A DNA stretch of 64,000 bases from Zhengitettix transpicula (lineage: Eukaryota > Arthropoda > Insecta > Orthoptera > Tetrigidae): positions 4,766,087-4,830,086 of the forward strand of contig CM073591.1 in assembly GCA_037074705.1 (NCBI GenBank), read 5' to 3'. Shown here one piece after another: positions 34,101 through 46,100 of this stretch. A model generated the notes under the pieces. It made no database searches. It was not told the DNA's origin and saw nothing but the letters and a program-made list of their open reading frames with translations. A program made the translations under genes and the position numbers. Every line of letters starts with the position of its first letter. Position 1 is the first letter of the stretch.

Positions 34101-37100
34101 TGTGCTGTATTTCATTAAGGGGAAAAGGAACTATTTCCTTCGTTCGTCGCGTAGTAACGTCTCTCTCGCGTGACGTCACGCGCAGTGATTTAACACACAA
34201 TTATCTTTCCACCCTTATGCTAGGGGTTTCTCACCCCCACAGGAATACGTGCACCAAGTCTCGTTGCGTTTACAGTAGTATGAAGATGATCGTAACTACA
34301 TGCGTCCTTGTTTTATGATGTAGATGTAGAAGAAGATTGTCAGCGTCGAGGACAACGCGCCCTGGTCCTGAGTGAGAGATTCTCAACCCTCCGCCAGGCG
34401 CGCCACTGGAGAAACGCTAGGTCCAGGGAAACGTCGCCGATCACTTTCCTCAATCACAGACACTTAACACTCGCACCTACAGACACACACAGGTCCATCA
34501 TCCTTCACGTCAGCTTTAATTAAAACCTGCCGTAGTAATCAAAAGAAAAAAAATCTAATACGAACTACGGAGAGGTCGTAGCAGCTTTGGCTGGACCGAA
34601 GATACGCTGCTGCCTTTGTCAAACGTCATTTTCCGAGAAACTACGCGTGGCTTTTGTAATCGCGTTCCTCTCTCTGACGTGTCACCAAAGTTCGTCCCTG
34701 CACCTGACCTGGCTCCGGCCCCCTGGACCTGGCAGGAGCGTTAAATACACAAGCAATCAAATAGTTTAAATAGTGGCAGCATATTAAGTTCCTTGTTTCC
34801 TCTGTTGCCGGATGTGTCAAGGCTCATAAAGTCGCAGATGATTGCCACAGGGATATTTACCTTCTCCAAGAAAGCGCCGGGGGAGCTGAGAGGCTGCAAG
34901 CCGTCGAGGAACTGCGTGTGAAGATTTGTAGATAAATCAGCAAAGAAAAGTGAAAAAAAGGAAAGGATAAGTGAAAATGAAAAGCAAAGAAAAATGAAAG
35001 AACAGAAAAAAAAGAGGCAGGTTAAAGAGATGACGAGAAAGATCGTCTACATGATTAGGAAAAAAGATGTAGAAAAGAAACAAAATTGGCACAATCATAC
35101 GCAAAAAGAAACAAAATGGCCACAATATTACATAAAAGAAACAAAATTGCCGCAATAATACGCAAAAAAGGAACAAAATGGCTACAATCTTACGAGAAAA
35201 GAAACAAATTGACCTCAGTCATACGCAAAAAGGAACAAAATGGCCACAATACTTCGAAAAAAATAAACAAAATAACCGCAATAGTACGCAAGAAGAAACC
35301 AAAATGGCTGCAATATGACCCAGTTAAAATAATCGGAATCTTACGCAAAAAGAAGCAAAATGGCCGCAACGGTTCGCAAGAAATTCGTACAATTGTGGAC
35401 CTTATATTAAGATGAACATTGGTGACTCTTGCAAATGCAAGGAAGCGCGCCTCTTGTAGGACTCGTGACACAGGCCGGGAGCGGGAATGCAGATTTGCGA
35501 TGTCCCCCTTTAAATTCCCGTCCGCACCCGCGAGAAAGCGACCTGCTCCGTGCAGCCCAATTACGAGCTCAGGCGATAAACTCTGCGGGCCCACTAATAA
35601 ACTACGGCGCTCTTCACGCGTCCATCAAGAGACCACGGTTACCAATTAACACCTGCAGTGTGTCGGAAACATCGCTCTAAACTTTATTTTGACTTCTGTG
35701 CGCTGATTTCCCAGTAACATAAAGGTGGAGGAAACACGCCGCCATCACTGTCACGTGACGCTGCCTGCCCCAACGTTGTCCAGAGCCGCTCTTCTATCAC
35801 GTAACTGCGCTGTCACGCGATGACGTCACGCCACAATCACCACCTGTGTTCTGTTGTGGACGTCACTACAGGCGCCTGAGGATCCCTGGTCACTTTGTCC
35901 CCCGTAGAACAGAGGATTATGTCACTTCATCACCTCAAGTGTTATTATTTACTGTTGAAACCTCAGCATTATGAAGGCGTAGCTCCTGATGCCTCCAAAA
36001 TGGCCGCTGCTGCACTAATTTCTCATAGGAGGAAAGTTGTGGAGCCTTTAATGCACTTTTGGGAGTTTCAACCAATCACCTACAATACACGAGTCATCAT
36101 CATGTGGCTGAATCTCAGCCCTACTCAGTCACGTGCCTTACTCTCGCAGGCAGGGCCTGTCACTGTTATTTAACAACGCCACACGAACCTTGAGTGTAAT
36201 ATTTAGAATCCCCCACACGTGACACGTGACAGCATCATCTGTGGAATGTTCCACGTGACTGTCTCACTAGAATGTACGACCGTGACAGGCCGCAGTCACG
36301 TGACAGTGATATCAGCGTGTGCCCTGCCTACACAGACGTTTGTCACGTGACGTGACAGGCCGTGACAGTGGCCGCAGCTCCCCTGACCGTCGTAGTTTCA
36401 TTTCCTCTCCTGTAACTTATAAAAGTAGAGTAACACAGTCGTTGAGTGACGTCACGAATGCCGCTCCTGGTACCTCGTTGCCCTTCACGAGGAAGCGCTT
36501 AGTATTACTCGTAGATGATGGTGACTTTTCTGTCGTCACGAAGTCGCAGCAGCTAAGTGTACCTCCTGATGTTGTGCAGGACCGCGGCTCGCCGCCGAGG
36601 AACACGTCCACGGAGCTGGTGGTGGTTGTGCTGGACAGCGACGACCTCAGCCCCAAGTTCACGAGGGACGTGTACCGCACCCGCATCACAGAGTTCTACC
36701 CCGTCACGGTGAGTACGCGCGTTATATTCTCATTCGCCTCAAAGTGTTGTCGCATTGTTGGTCCTCGGCCGCTTGACTTGACAATCCCCGAGGACACTTT
36801 CTCCGACTGGCCGTAGCCGCGACTCTTCTCTCACAGCTTCATAACCTCTCACTAACGTGTCTACGTAGCTGCTTGGTGTTAAACACAGAGGGAGATTTCT
36901 CCATCCGCACTTCCTTTGTAACTACGTTTCTTTGTCCTGCTGTTTATTCCCAATTGTCTCCTTTATTCTGCCCTTATCCTATTTGCATAGTCGGCCAGCT
37001 GCCTCCTAAACTGGTGAAGACACGGAGAAGGGAATGCTGCGACCCCACAGCAAACTCCTCTCCCGCCATCCAGGGAAGGGCGTGGGACAAGTACCCAATA

Positions 37101-40100
37101 CCCGACCGACCTGATGCAGGTTTTTCTAGGGTTTGTCCTGCATCACTTTTAGGCGAAATGCTGGGTAGGATCCTTAAACCATAGCCCAGGGGTCCCTAGT
37201 TAACCCTCGGCTACCTTCCTCTACCCTTCCGCATCCCCCCTTTCAAATTCCTTCCTATGTTATTAAAGGGGATTTTCTACCATGTGGATTACCCTCATGT
37301 AGCCTGTTAGCCTTAAAAAATCCTTTGTTTCTGCGTTTCTCGCCTGTCCTGTTCTTCCTTCTTCCAATTTCAATTAGTTTATTCTTTTCTTTCGTCCTGT
37401 TTCCTCTCCTATTTCATGTTTTCTCTTCGACGTTTCCTTGTCTCCTTCCTCTCTTGTTTCTTCCCTCCCCCCATTGTTCCCGTCCCTTCTGTTCGCCTTG
37501 TCAGTCATCGTCGGCTTCTTCTTTCTCCCTACTTCGATGGCTCCTGGCACCGACCGTCGTGGGAACCTGAGGGCCACACTTTCCCATGCAGGACGAGCTT
37601 TTGCACGGTGCCGCCGCTCACACGTGGGAGAGAAGACGCGCTCCGCCGGAGTCGCTCCTCGACGTTTCACGACTAATTACCTCGGAGCTGCCGCCGTGAA
37701 GCTCTTAGACGCCAACCAGCTGATATTGTGATGAACGATTTTTTTATCTCAGGTTCCCACGAGGGAGAAACACGGAAATAACGACGGTCGGCGCCAGGAG
37801 CCATCACAGTAGGGAGGAACAAGCCGACGATGACTGACAAGGGGAACGGAAGGGACGGGAATAATGGAGGTGGGGGGGGGGGAAGGAGAGAGAGGAAGGA
37901 GGCAAGGAAGCGTGGAAGAGAAAACATGAAATAGGAAAGGAAACACGACTAAAAAAAAAGAGAAATGTAATTGAGAATGGAAGAAGGAATAACGGGGGAG
38001 GCGAGAAACGAAGAATAACGGGAAAATAAATATATAAGGGAGGCAATTGGGAATAAACAGCGGGAGATAGAAACGCAGTTATAAAGGAAGTGAGGATGGA
38101 AAAGTCTCCTTCTGTGTTTTATGCCAAGGAGCCCACGTAGACAGGTTCATGTGTTAGTATGGAGGTTATGAAGCCTTTTTCTCAGGGTAGGTTTTCGCGT
38201 GATCAACATCTCTTCTTTAATATTGATTAAAATGTCTTATCCGACGTGTAGCTGCTGAGATCCTCGCAGTCGTCGCCTCAAATCCTCCTAATCACTTCAA
38301 CCTTTCTTTAGTGTGGTTTTTAACATTGACTCACTGCACTGTGAATTTAGTGTTGGCGGCTTCCACATGAACTGTCAATATTTTAGTAAAACTTGTTTTC
38401 TTGGGGATTTGAAATGAAAATAATTTACGTCAGATAGAAAATAATGACTGAGAAAGATAGCAGTGCAGTTGTGTCGCTCTAGGCTCTTCCTAGCACCTGA
38501 CAAGGATCCCAGAAACGTTGTGTGGTATTTATGTTACCCTTCTTTTGTCTGTATTGACTGTCTTCCTCATTCATTCTTGGACAATCACCAGCTGCTGCTT
38601 GTTGCTCTCGCAGGAAACTTTACAGTATATATTGTAGTATTCAACTACTAATTTAAGTAAATGAAAATCCTCTCACGTTGGTGAAGCCAATTCGCGCCAT
38701 GTCTGCAATACCTTCGGCCTCCATTATTCAGCATTCTTGTGTTTAATCCGTGTGTTCGCCGATAACAATTATTAGTTGCACTTTTAATTACTACAATATA
38801 TAAATACAACAATTTCGGTCGTTGGTGATGGTCACTGGTCAGCTGCTGTCCTTCCACTCCTTCTGGTCTGCCAGACAGATGACGCATGAGAGTGACCGTC
38901 ACTGACCAGAACCCTCGCAACCTCGCCCTCTGCACCCCCCCCCCCCCCGCACCCTGACACCTCATCCCGCTCCAAGACGCTCCACAATTTACTTTGAGGC
39001 ATTCAGAAATCTGACACATTACTATATATATATTGGGGCGTCATGCAACCAGCTGATATATATTGTGACGAACGATTTTTTTATTAACGTTTTATAATTA
39101 ATATATATGCACGGTGAGCGGCCTTCATAGTATCGTGGCCATTTTCCTCCGAAACGAAGGGGAAAATCGAACATTTTTTCAGTATGCAGACAGTGACGTC
39201 ATCTCGTCCTTCAGATGCCATTGTCAATGTTCTCTGAAGGTCAAGCCCCTTTGAGTATGGACGGAGGTTCATCCCGACAGGTGGCGTGACCTTGTGCACA
39301 AGATGGCGGACTCGACGACAATAGTCGCCCGGTGAAAGTGACGAGGCGGCGTTGCGTAACGCGGCAGCAGCAAATCTCTCTGCTCGTCCCGGCGGCGGCG
39401 ACGCCATCTTGCGAAGTGGAGCGACCTGCAGATGGGGTTCGGACAGTTCCAGTTCTTGACCTGGACATTCTTCCGTCGCGAGGCCCTCGTAAATTTCTGT
39501 CGTTAGCCGTTGACAGGGCCGCCAACCTGTTTTTATTTTTTGGGCAGTTTTCTTAACATTTTTACGAGTCCCGTCAGCGACATTCTGCAACCGAGATAAA
39601 GAAGCCAGTTACAGAGAGGTTTCTAGGTTATGCGCGGTCCTCGTTACCTGCTGCTCCTGGGTCACGGTTCTTCTACAAGCTAACAACTGCACAAGCAGCT
39701 GTAATCCTGTGATCCGAGTAAGAGAACCACGTGTCGTGTGATCCCCGTACTGGCACGTCCCCTCCTATAGCGTAGGAAAGGGACCGCAAGGGTTAACCAG
39801 GGCCCCCGGGGCTGTAGTTTAAGGATCCTACCTGGCATTCGAACAGGCCCGATTTTTTTATAACAGTCTCAGGCTACACGAGGCGGCGACTCCCCTTTAA
39901 TAGAATAGGAAGGGATTTGGAAAGGGGGATGGGGAAAGAGAAAGCAAGGTCGCCAAGGTTTAACTAGGGGGCCCCGGGGCTGTAGATTAAGGATCCTACC
40001 CGGCATTCGCCTTTGCGTGGATGCAGGACAAACCCTAGGAAACCTGCATCAGGTAGTTCGAGCTCTTGCTACTCGTCCCACGCTTTTCCCTCTGGATGGT

Positions 40101-43100
40101 GGGAGAGAGAGACATAGGAGTTTGCTGTGGGGACGCAGCATTCCCCTTCCCCGTGCCTGGACCCGTTTAGGAGGCAATGAGAACAGCTGACAAGTCCAAG
40201 GACCGTTCGTCTCTCAAAAACAGACCTCGGCTTGTGGGGAACCTTAGTTCAAACAAATCCAGAGATAAAGGAGAAGCCATCCCCAAAAGGTAAGCCCTCT
40301 CCTGAAAAGGTTCTGCCTGCGAGGGCTAGCAACTGCTCTCACAAGCTTTTTCTAACAGAGATTATTTCAATCACACAAGTTTGACATTGAGAGAACATTG
40401 TTTTTGTTAAGTTTAACTTCACTGTGTGTCTCCAGGTATTTTAATTCTACAAGCCCCCCAACAAAGTATTAAATTCCACATTAATCTGTTAGTGAAGAAG
40501 TGACTTAACCTAACCCTGTGCAGAGGGAAGGCTAATGACGTCATCAGTGGCTTTAGAGAAGCAGAAAAACTCCCGTGTGTGCCTTAAGAGCGTCAAAAAT
40601 GCTCCCGGGGCGTTGCGATAGCCGGAGACATTATACTCCGTGCCCCTGAGAGACCTAAAGATAGTCTGTACCGTAATGCAGGCAGAAACACACATGCGCT
40701 ACCTTAAGAGAGTCAACTTCACTCCCTACATCTCAGCAATGAGACAGTCGTGCACCTTAAGAGTGTCACAAATACTCCTAAAGGAGTCTAAGATACTACT
40801 CGAACCTTAAGAGGTTCCAAAATCATCCCTGTAATGTAGAATGTCCGCCCCTGCCAGCCCTGGGGATGTTTCACCCTCACATTTATCAGAATTCGCTGCA
40901 CCTGTTCAATGTAGAACATTGTCTTCCCCTTCTATTTCTCACTCGTAGGGGTTGAAGCACAACTTAACCGGCAAGTGAATGCCATAATTAAACTCAGCGA
41001 CATCCATAACCGTGGCTTCGACTCCAAATCTCGGGTTGTTTCCGCGTTATTTTGTCTACAACTCTCCTCCACCCCCGCCCCCATGGGCGCTCCCTTCTCG
41101 TGCCACGAAACGAGTTGAAATAATACACAAACCACATCGGCAGAAACACTATCAATGCCCTTCACCCCCAACTAATATTTTTTTCCCTTGCAAATATCGA
41201 CCGTTTAATGGGTTTGAAAATTTCCTCGCGCGCTCTTGGGACAGTTAAACGGCACGTTGGATGTCACGATTAAACTTAGCGACACCCGTAACCTCGGATT
41301 CGACTCGAATCTCGGTTGCATTCGCGTTATTTTCTTGTCAGGCCCCTCTAACCCACCCCCAACCCCTAAAGGAGTTACCGTGCTGTAAGAGGCAGAAAAT
41401 ATCGGAAGAAACACCGTTCAATATCTTTGACCTCTAAAAGTATTTGTCAGACTGAAATATCGGCCGTTTCAGCATGTTTTAAAATTTCCATCCCCGCTCC
41501 TGGGGGTGGTAGAGCGTGACGTAACTGTTTGATCGCGGAACGAGATTGCAAGGAGAGTCTCTGGTCCGTGACTTGCCACTGTATTATCTGAGGAAGGCGC
41601 GAGGAGAACGTCTCTGTAATAAGCGTGACATTACGACGCGCGCGGGCCACTTAGAAAGTGGAGAAAGGTGTGAGTGAGTGAGTGTGTGACATTTGGCATT
41701 CCTGCTGCTGGAAGCTTCGACCTTTGGACGGCGTCGCGTAACAACCTGACGTTATCTGACCTTATCTTAGAAACGGGAAAAGAACAGATTAAAGTTGTAC
41801 CGGTCAAAGAGTTTCCTAAAATTATGCCGGCAATGTGTAATTTGTGTTTCTCGTTTACGAGCTCCTTAAGACTAGCACAACCTACGAGGAAGCGGAGGAA
41901 AGGTCCTGCTATAAGGGACAAGGGGAAGAAAAATGACGAAACAGAAAGACAATGAATAACTGTGGGAAACACGATTCAGGTAAAAAATGTGTGTGTTGCG
42001 GGGGGGGGGGGGAGAAAGTAAACATACTGAGTTACTGGGAAAGGATTAAGAGGAGGCAAGGGATACAACGGTGCCTTTGGAATTCGGATCCCGCACGTAT
42101 TGGCAAACGTACAGCCCCGAGCAACGAGTCGGTCAGTGCGCATGCGCCACGTGGACCTGCGTTGCTCGTCCTGGCTCGTGCTCGGCTGCTGCACGAAACA
42201 TGGAAGGAAAGTTGGGCGCGTGGACGTCGTAGTGTGGACGCTTGTAGCAGAGAGTATAGTGTATTGTTTGTTGTGTTACTTAAATAGAAATGGGAAATGA
42301 AATTGAGTGGTCGCGAGAATTCACATAATGAGGGCCAGGCTGTTACGTGGGGTCACTGGATGTTATGTCAGGTCATGAGGCAACTTGATCACTTTCATGC
42401 TAATCACATGAAATATTACACGAGGTTAGTTTTCTATTGAATATTCAACAAACTTTTATTGATATTGTGAGAACCTTTTTTATTTTTTTATAAAAGTATC
42501 ACGTATGTGTTTTTGCGTAAAAGTGGCCGAAAGCTTAAATATATCTAGTAATTACTCCCGTGGATGTTAGTGATGGAGGTGTTGCTGTGTCTCTGAGCCA
42601 CATCTAGCTTAGAGCTAGTCTCGTAGTTGTTGAATATGAAAGCGTCGCTGTATGTGGAGCATGTCTTCACGATGCTCGTGCTCGCGAGTCTGCGCTGGCG
42701 CAGGTTCGGCTCGTGCTCGGCATCTGGACGGGGCTTACAGGATGCTTGCAGACAGCCAGTGCTTGCGACGTGACGTCACACTGACAAGGATCACGTGCGC
42801 TGCTGACTCGAAATCTTTGGAAAAAATAAGGAAGACAGCCAAATACAGGCAAAAAAAGGGGAGGGGTTAATATAAATACCACACAACAACGCCTCTGGGA
42901 TCCTTGTGCCTTTCCTCACGTGATAACAGCAGAATTCGATTATTTGAGGAGAAGTCTTCAAATGAAATTAGAAATGAGCTTCTTGGGAAAGAAATGAACG
43001 TGACCACCGTCTGTCGTTAAAAGGATTCAAAATCAAACCCTTAAATGGTGGGTGCTCACGCACAAACAATGGGAAATGGAAGAAATACACGGGGCAGACC

Positions 43101-46100
43101 CAGATTAAGGCGGGAAACCATGCTGGATGACAGGAATTTGGAAGAGGGATATTGGAACGACGGACAGAAATCGAAAGGGGGGGGGGAAGCCGAAGAAGAA
43201 GAAGACACAGCTGTGAACTGGGTTCATCTTGCTGTTGGTCGCGGCGTGTTTTCCTGAGATGACGTACGCCAGAGATGAAGCAACTGTTTTGACTGTTGTC
43301 AACTGACCAGTGCAGTTGTGTCGCTCTAGGCTCTCCTTGGCACACCTGCGGAAAGGGAACAAGAATCCCAGAAACCTTGTTGTGTGGTATTTATACTACC
43401 CTTTTTTTACTGTATTTGGCAATCTTTCTTATTCATTATTTTTCAATCAGCCGTAATTTTTTTCATCTCTGCAAAAGAAAAAAAAATCTTGTTGCAGTCA
43501 TGAGACGCGTGGCACGAGGCTAGTGACGTCAGGCTCCACCAGTGAGCGCTCGACGTAGATCCACGGTTTCGTTTTGGTTTTTACGCAAGTTCGGTGAAGA
43601 AGTTCCCGTACACCTCCACAGCTGTCGTCGCCGCCGCCTTAAGGCAAGCAGAAGCGCTGGTGACCGGTTTCACTCGCTCGCTAATTGAATTACGAGGCGC
43701 AACGTGGAACATAACCTCGTGGCTTTCTTTTGGTAAAGTATGCAAGCAAGTCGTCGCTGGTCCACACACACACACACACACACACACACAAGATGGAGGA
43801 CAGCGCGCTTGTTGCCTGGCTTAACCTCTCTGACGTACGTCATCTCAGGAACACGCCGCGACCACAAGCAAGATGAACGCACTTCACAGCTGTTTCTTCT
43901 TCTTCGGCTTTTACTCCCTTTCCATTTCTGTCTGTCGTTCCAAACTCCTGTCCTCCATCATGGTTTCCCCCGTTTATTTCTTCCATCTTCCATTCTTTGT
44001 ACGTCAGCATCCACCATTTAAGAGTTTATTTTTGAATGTTTTTACCGACACGTTCATCTCTTTCCAAAGGAGCCCATTTCTAATTTCATTTGAAGACTTC
44101 TCCTCAGATAATCGAATTCTGCTGTTGTAATTCCGTCAGGGGCCAAGTTTCACTTCCTATAACCTCGAATGTTCTCTTATAAATTTTGATTTTTGTTTCC
44201 TTTGTTTAATTATTCCGAGTAAAATCTTTACCGTTGCAGTTTCACATTTGTAATTGTTGACGCCAAGTATTCACGTTATTTTATTTTTCCTGTTTGGAGC
44301 GTTGAGTCTTCCACATCTTGTATTCTGTCTTCTGTAAATTTATGTTCAGTCCCCATTTCTTATATTCTTCCATGAGGTTATTTATCACGTCCTCTTCACC
44401 TCAGCTGACCGTCGGCGAACAGCAGTGATCCTGTCTCCTGTAGGAACGCCCAAGCCATCCATATATTAAGTGCCTCATCTAAATAAATATTTAAAAAGAA
44501 TCGATGACAGCCTGCATTAAGACCTTCATTATTGAAAGCTTCATTAATTAATGTCACCGAAACTTGTTTCGTTGTCCGACGTTGATGACGTCACTCGGAT
44601 GTTCAGAAATGTCGACGGTTTCTTTTAGACTGATTGATAACTCCGAGATCCCAATAATAAATTTAAATTGTATGTGGAGCATTTCTTCACGATGCTCGGC
44701 TTAGTTCCTGCTCTGCTCGTGCTCGCGAGTCTGCGGTGGCACAGGTTGGGCTCGTTGCTCGTGTTCGTGAGTCTGCGGTGGCACAGGTTAGGCTCGTTGC
44801 TCGGCTCGTGCTCGGCATCTGGACGGGTTGTCTTGATGATGACTGCCTCGTCTACTGAATCACTCTAAACCGTGGGCTTTTACATGTAATTAAGGACCTT
44901 TCCAGGATTGTGTGCGTCAGTTGGTAAATGTCTTGTAATAGGGAACTTCGACCCAAACATCGCAACAGTTAAGAGAACTTGTAAAGTTTAATTTAGGATG
45001 GTAATTAGACAAAAGTATTGCATAAAATTGTTCGCCTGAATTTCTACATACTTGAAATAGCTTAACGGTTTTAAATCTAGTAAGGAGACAACACACGAGG
45101 CTCACATCTCAACTTCAGTGAAAAAAAAAATTGAATATTAAAATTAATATCTGACTAAAAGGCTGCTAATTGTATTATATAATGATTTATGGCCACAAAA
45201 ATAAATTTATATGAGTCGATTTAATGTTTAACAAACCACGAAACGTTTCAATTTAACGTCCATTGTGTTTAAATTCATCGTCGTCCCGTTGTTAATTATC
45301 AAATACGGGTTGAGTTTTCGAACGAGTTGACCGAAGAGGTCTTGGAATGTCTGGATGTGGACGTCCTCGTGTGGTTTATTGAACACTAGTTGGCTGCCCG
45401 GGTTGTCATAATTAAACCGGATTCGACTCCAATCTCGGTTGTTTTAGCGTTTATTTCTCTGTAACGCGCTTCCACCCCCACCCCGACTAATATTTATTCC
45501 ATGCAAATATCGACCGTTCAATGGGTTTGAAAATTTCCACGCGCGCGCTTGGGACAGTTAAACGGCAAGTTGGATGTCACATTTAGACTCAGCGACCCCC
45601 GTAACCTCGGATTCGACTCCACTCTTGGTTATTTTCTTGTTTGGCCTCTCCACACTCAAACAAACAACATCGGGAGGAACGCTATCAATCTCTTCGATCC
45701 CGAAAAGTATTGACCCGACGCAAATATCGGGCGTTTGAAAATTTCCACCCAGGCTCCTGGGGGAGGGGACGTAGACGTGTCTCACCCCCACAGTGTTTGC
45801 TTCCTGGCCGCAAGGGACACGTGTACGTAATCGCTCCACGTGTGTAGGTTTGTATAAATAACACGCACACAACCTCTATATTTAATTTATTAGATTACAT
45901 AAACTTATTTAATAAATTAGTCTGTCCTGAGTTAATTGGGAATAGAAATTGCTAAAATTACCACGTCACCGTAGCGCTGATGACGTCACCGCGCAGCCGC
46001 AGTAGGAAAGAGGTGGTCGAAGTTAAAAGTGCCACGATGCAGTATGTTTATTTACTTATTACGGTGACGCGGCCGCTTACTGCCGATGATGGCATCAAAG

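Noticed and set aside
36319..36816. 165-codon frame spanning exon 6 and its flanks
   Set aside because: Only 36580-36708 fits the cadherin; the upstream part is repeat B flank and the downstream part is past a good donor.
41590..41625. CTGAGGA followed by GAGAACGTCTC
   Set aside because: The GAAA box is lost and the stem does not pair; at most a decayed relative.
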